From Aquificota bacterium (lineage in GTDB: Bacteria; Aquificota; Aquificia; Aquificales; Hydrogenothermaceae): a DNA stretch of 8,211 nt. The position numbers and the translations under genes are program-made. Below, piece after piece: positions 6,567 through 8,211 of this stretch (positions are counted from its first letter, which is position 1; every line of letters begins with the position of its first letter). The DNA lies in contig JAADEV010000031.1 in NCBI GenBank assembly GCA_013153295.1, positions 1-8,211 of the forward strand, in the 5' to 3' direction. Below the pieces are notes generated by a model. The model did not search any database, was not told the origin of the DNA, and saw nothing but the letters and a program-made list of their open reading frames with translations.

Positions 6567-7229
6567 GTGGCACTACTTTTAAAACCAAGGCTTGAGGAAA
6601 TAAGGGACAGACTTATAAAAATGGCAGAGTTAGCCGACCTTATGATAGAAAACGCAGTTAAATCAATAATAGAACACAACCCAGAGTATCTAAAGGTGGT
6701 AGACGAGCTTGAGCCGAAAGTAGACCAGATGGAGATAGAAAATGAAACATTAATAATAACAACCATCGCCAGATTTCAACCGGAAGCAAAATACCTCCGT
6801 ATACTGGTGATGGATTTGTTTGTAAACAGGGATTTGGAAAGGATAGCAGACCACGCAGAAAACATAAAGGAGCAGGCTGAAAGGATACTTACAAAACCGA
6901 AACTAAAGGAGTATGTAGACCTCCCTGTTATGACAGAGATAGTAATAGGAATGGTAAAAGATGCGGTAAAGGCACTGGAAACCCTTGATACAGAGCTTGC
7001 CAGAGAGGTTATAAAAAGGGACGATAAAGTAGACGCCCTCCACGAGCAGATAATAAGGGAGCTTTACACATATATGGTTGAAGACCCAGAAAACATAAAG
7101 GTGGGAATAAGGCTTATAACAGTTTCCTCAAACCTTGAAAGGGTGGCAGATATAGCAACCAACCTTGCAGAGGAAGTTATATATATGAAAGAGGGCAAAA
7201 TGCTTAGACACCAGAACTTGGGGGATTAA
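6567..7229 (+). CDS. phoU: Phosphate signalling and transport regulator PhoU
   Basis: A 220-residue all-helical cytosolic protein built as two repeated three-helix bundles, the normal PhoU size. Each repeat has the metal-binding ExxxD motif: NRDLERIADHAENI (87-100, E91/D95) and NLERVADIATNLAEEV (189-204, E191/D195). The second repeat has Ile where many PhoU proteins have His (ADIATN rather than GDHATN). In known systems PhoU binds PstB and the PhoR kinase and keeps the kinase in its phosphatase state when phosphate is plentiful. Here phoU lies between pstB and the kinase, in line with that relay. The start is GTG, chosen by its strong ribosome binding site. The stop overlaps the kinase ATG by one base. 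Confidence 0.96.
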   Translation: MALLLKPRLEEIRDRLIKMAELADLMIENAVKSIIEHNPEYLKVVDELEPKVDQMEIENETLIITTIARFQPEAKYLRILVMDLFVNRDLERIADHAENIKEQAERILTKPKLKEYVDLPVMTEIVIGMVKDAVKALETLDTELAREVIKRDDKVDALHEQIIRELYTYMVEDPENIKVGIRLITVSSNLERVADIATNLAEEVIYMKEGKMLRHQNLGD

Positions 7230-8211
7230 TGGAAGAAGCCCTAAAGAACACCCTTATAGATTTTTTAGACTACCTGAAAGAGGGGCTTATTGTTATAGGG
7301 GAAGATAAAGAGATACAGTATATCAACAGGTATGCCAGACAGCTGTTAAACCTACAGGGGGACAGTAAAGAGGTTTCAGCAAAGATAAAAGAGAACAACT
7401 ACCTATATTCCCTTATAAACGCAGATATAAAAAAAGAGCTAAAAGAAGAGATAGTTATAAATGATGAGATATTTTTAGCAAGGGTCTTTAATATAAACGG
7501 AAAAAAAGTTATACACTTTCAGGATATAACCCCCTTTGAGCTGTATAAACAGGCAAAAAAGGATTTTGTTTCCAATGTTTCCCACGAACTAAAAACCCCT
7601 ATCACAGTTTTAAAAGGTGTGGTAGAGACCCTTGAACAGGAAGAAGACCCACAGGTTATAAAAACATTCCTAAAAAAGGCAAAGAAGCGTATTAACCAGA
7701 TGGACAGCCTTATAGACGACCTACTTATACTTGCCAAGTTGGAAGCTAAAGAGGAAAAAATACAGAAAAAGACTGTAAAGTTAAGAAACCTTGTAAAACA
7801 GGTATTTGAAGACCTGCAACATATAGCCAGAGAAAAGGGAGTATCCTTAAAAAACAGCATACCAGCTAACTTTGTAATACAGGTTGATGAGAAAAAATTT
7901 GTAATACTACTTAAGAACCTGATAGAAAACGCCATAAAGTATAACAGACCAGATGGTAAGGTTGAGGTGGTAGCAGAGTTAAAGGGAAACAATGCAGTTA
8001 TATCTGTTATTGATACAGGTATAGGAATACCAAAGGAAGCCCAACCGCTGATATTTGAAAGGTTTTACAGGGTAGATAAATCAAGGAGTAGAAGCGTAGG
8101 GGGAACAGGTTTAGGTCTTTCTATAGTGAAACATATAACAGAAGCACACAACGGCAAGGTTGAGGTTGAAAGCACACTGGGAAAAGGGTCTGTATTTAGA
8201 ATAACAATCCC
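7229..8211 (+). CDS. phoR: PhoR-type sensor histidine kinase, partial at the right edge, no membrane segment
   Basis: The frame is open from ATG 7229 to the window end (327 residues), cut within or just after the last strand of the ATPase domain (SVFRITI). GGGGG (7220-7224) is the ribosome binding site, and the ATG overlaps the phoU stop by one base. Residues about 8-105 look like a degenerate PAS domain (LDYLKEGLIVIGEDKEIQYINRYA; ends HFQDIT). The dimerisation/phosphoacceptor helix carries FVSNVSHELKTPIT with H119. The N box is NLIENAIKY (230-238), the G1 box DTGIGIP (262-268), the F box FERFYRVD (276-283) and the G2 box GGTGLGLSIV (291-300). This order and the wording of the boxes fit PhoR-type kinases. 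Unlike E. coli or Bacillus PhoR it has no N-terminal transmembrane helix, so it should be cytosolic. Its partner regulator is expected outside the window. Kinase identity is certain; the phosphate role rests on context. Confidence 0.92.
   Translation, partial: MEEALKNTLIDFLDYLKEGLIVIGEDKEIQYINRYARQLLNLQGDSKEVSAKIKENNYLYSLINADIKKELKEEIVINDEIFLARVFNINGKKVIHFQDITPFELYKQAKKDFVSNVSHELKTPITVLKGVVETLEQEEDPQVIKTFLKKAKKRINQMDSLIDDLLILAKLEAKEEKIQKKTVKLRNLVKQVFEDLQHIAREKGVSLKNSIPANFVIQVDEKKFVILLKNLIENAIKYNRPDGKVEVVAELKGNNAVISVIDTGIGIPKEAQPLIFERFYRVDKSRSRSVGGTGLGLSIVKHITEAHNGKVEVESTLGKGSVFRITI

Noticed and set aside
7519..7992. Minus-strand open frame of 157 codons
   Set aside because: It lies wholly antisense to the histidine kinase core, whose H, N, G1, F and G2 boxes are intact on the plus strand. 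The minus-strand product is Ser/Phe-rich with no domain.

Overview
The window is a stretch of bacterial chromosome dominated by a complete phosphate uptake and sensing operon, all on the + strand. The genome type is inferred from codon use and protein features. Arg is mostly AGG/AGA, Ile is often ATA, genes are tightly packed, proteins are rich in Lys/Glu, and an outer-membrane porin is present. This points to a Gram-negative thermophile, most likely of the Aquificota (Persephonella/Sulfurihydrogenibium-like). No marker gene in the window proves the taxon.

Layout: (1) At 1-48 (- strand) lies the possible 5' end of a divergent gene that runs off the left edge. It is followed by a ~115-base divergent intergenic region with an extended -10 on the - strand and an imperfect palindrome. 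(2) At 163-1700 there is a two-gene unit, a small four-helix membrane protein resembling DUF2231 and a KamA-type radical-SAM aminomutase. Both appear to start at TTG and they overlap by two bases, so they are probably translationally coupled. (3) At 1701-1787 there is a short promoter region with three in-phase 11-base repeats of the CTTAACA type. This architecture matches Pho boxes, and a TACAAT -10 and a strong ribosome binding site follow. (4) At 1788-8211 the operon runs in order: OprP/OprO-like porin, pstS, pstC, pstA, pstB, phoU and the start of a phoR-type histidine kinase cut by the right edge. Three junctions are tight: pstC/pstA are separated by 3 bases, while pstA/pstB and phoU/phoR overlap by one base.

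How it works together: under phosphate limitation the porin would pass phosphate across the outer membrane, PstS would bind it in the periplasm, and PstC/PstA with the ATPase PstB would import it. PhoU would relay transporter state to the PhoR-like kinase. The partner response regulator (PhoB/PhoP) is not in the window; it would be expected to bind the repeats at 1702-1734. The kinase is unusual in having no membrane segment before its PAS-like region, so it looks cytosolic.

No tRNA, rRNA, CRISPR array, insertion sequence or rho-independent terminator could be supported. I do not see a clearly unprecedented system. The most interesting points are the compact Pho-box array, the soluble kinase in a Pst/PhoU operon, and the short KamA protein that keeps lysine-binding acidic residues but lacks the C-terminal cysteine cluster.
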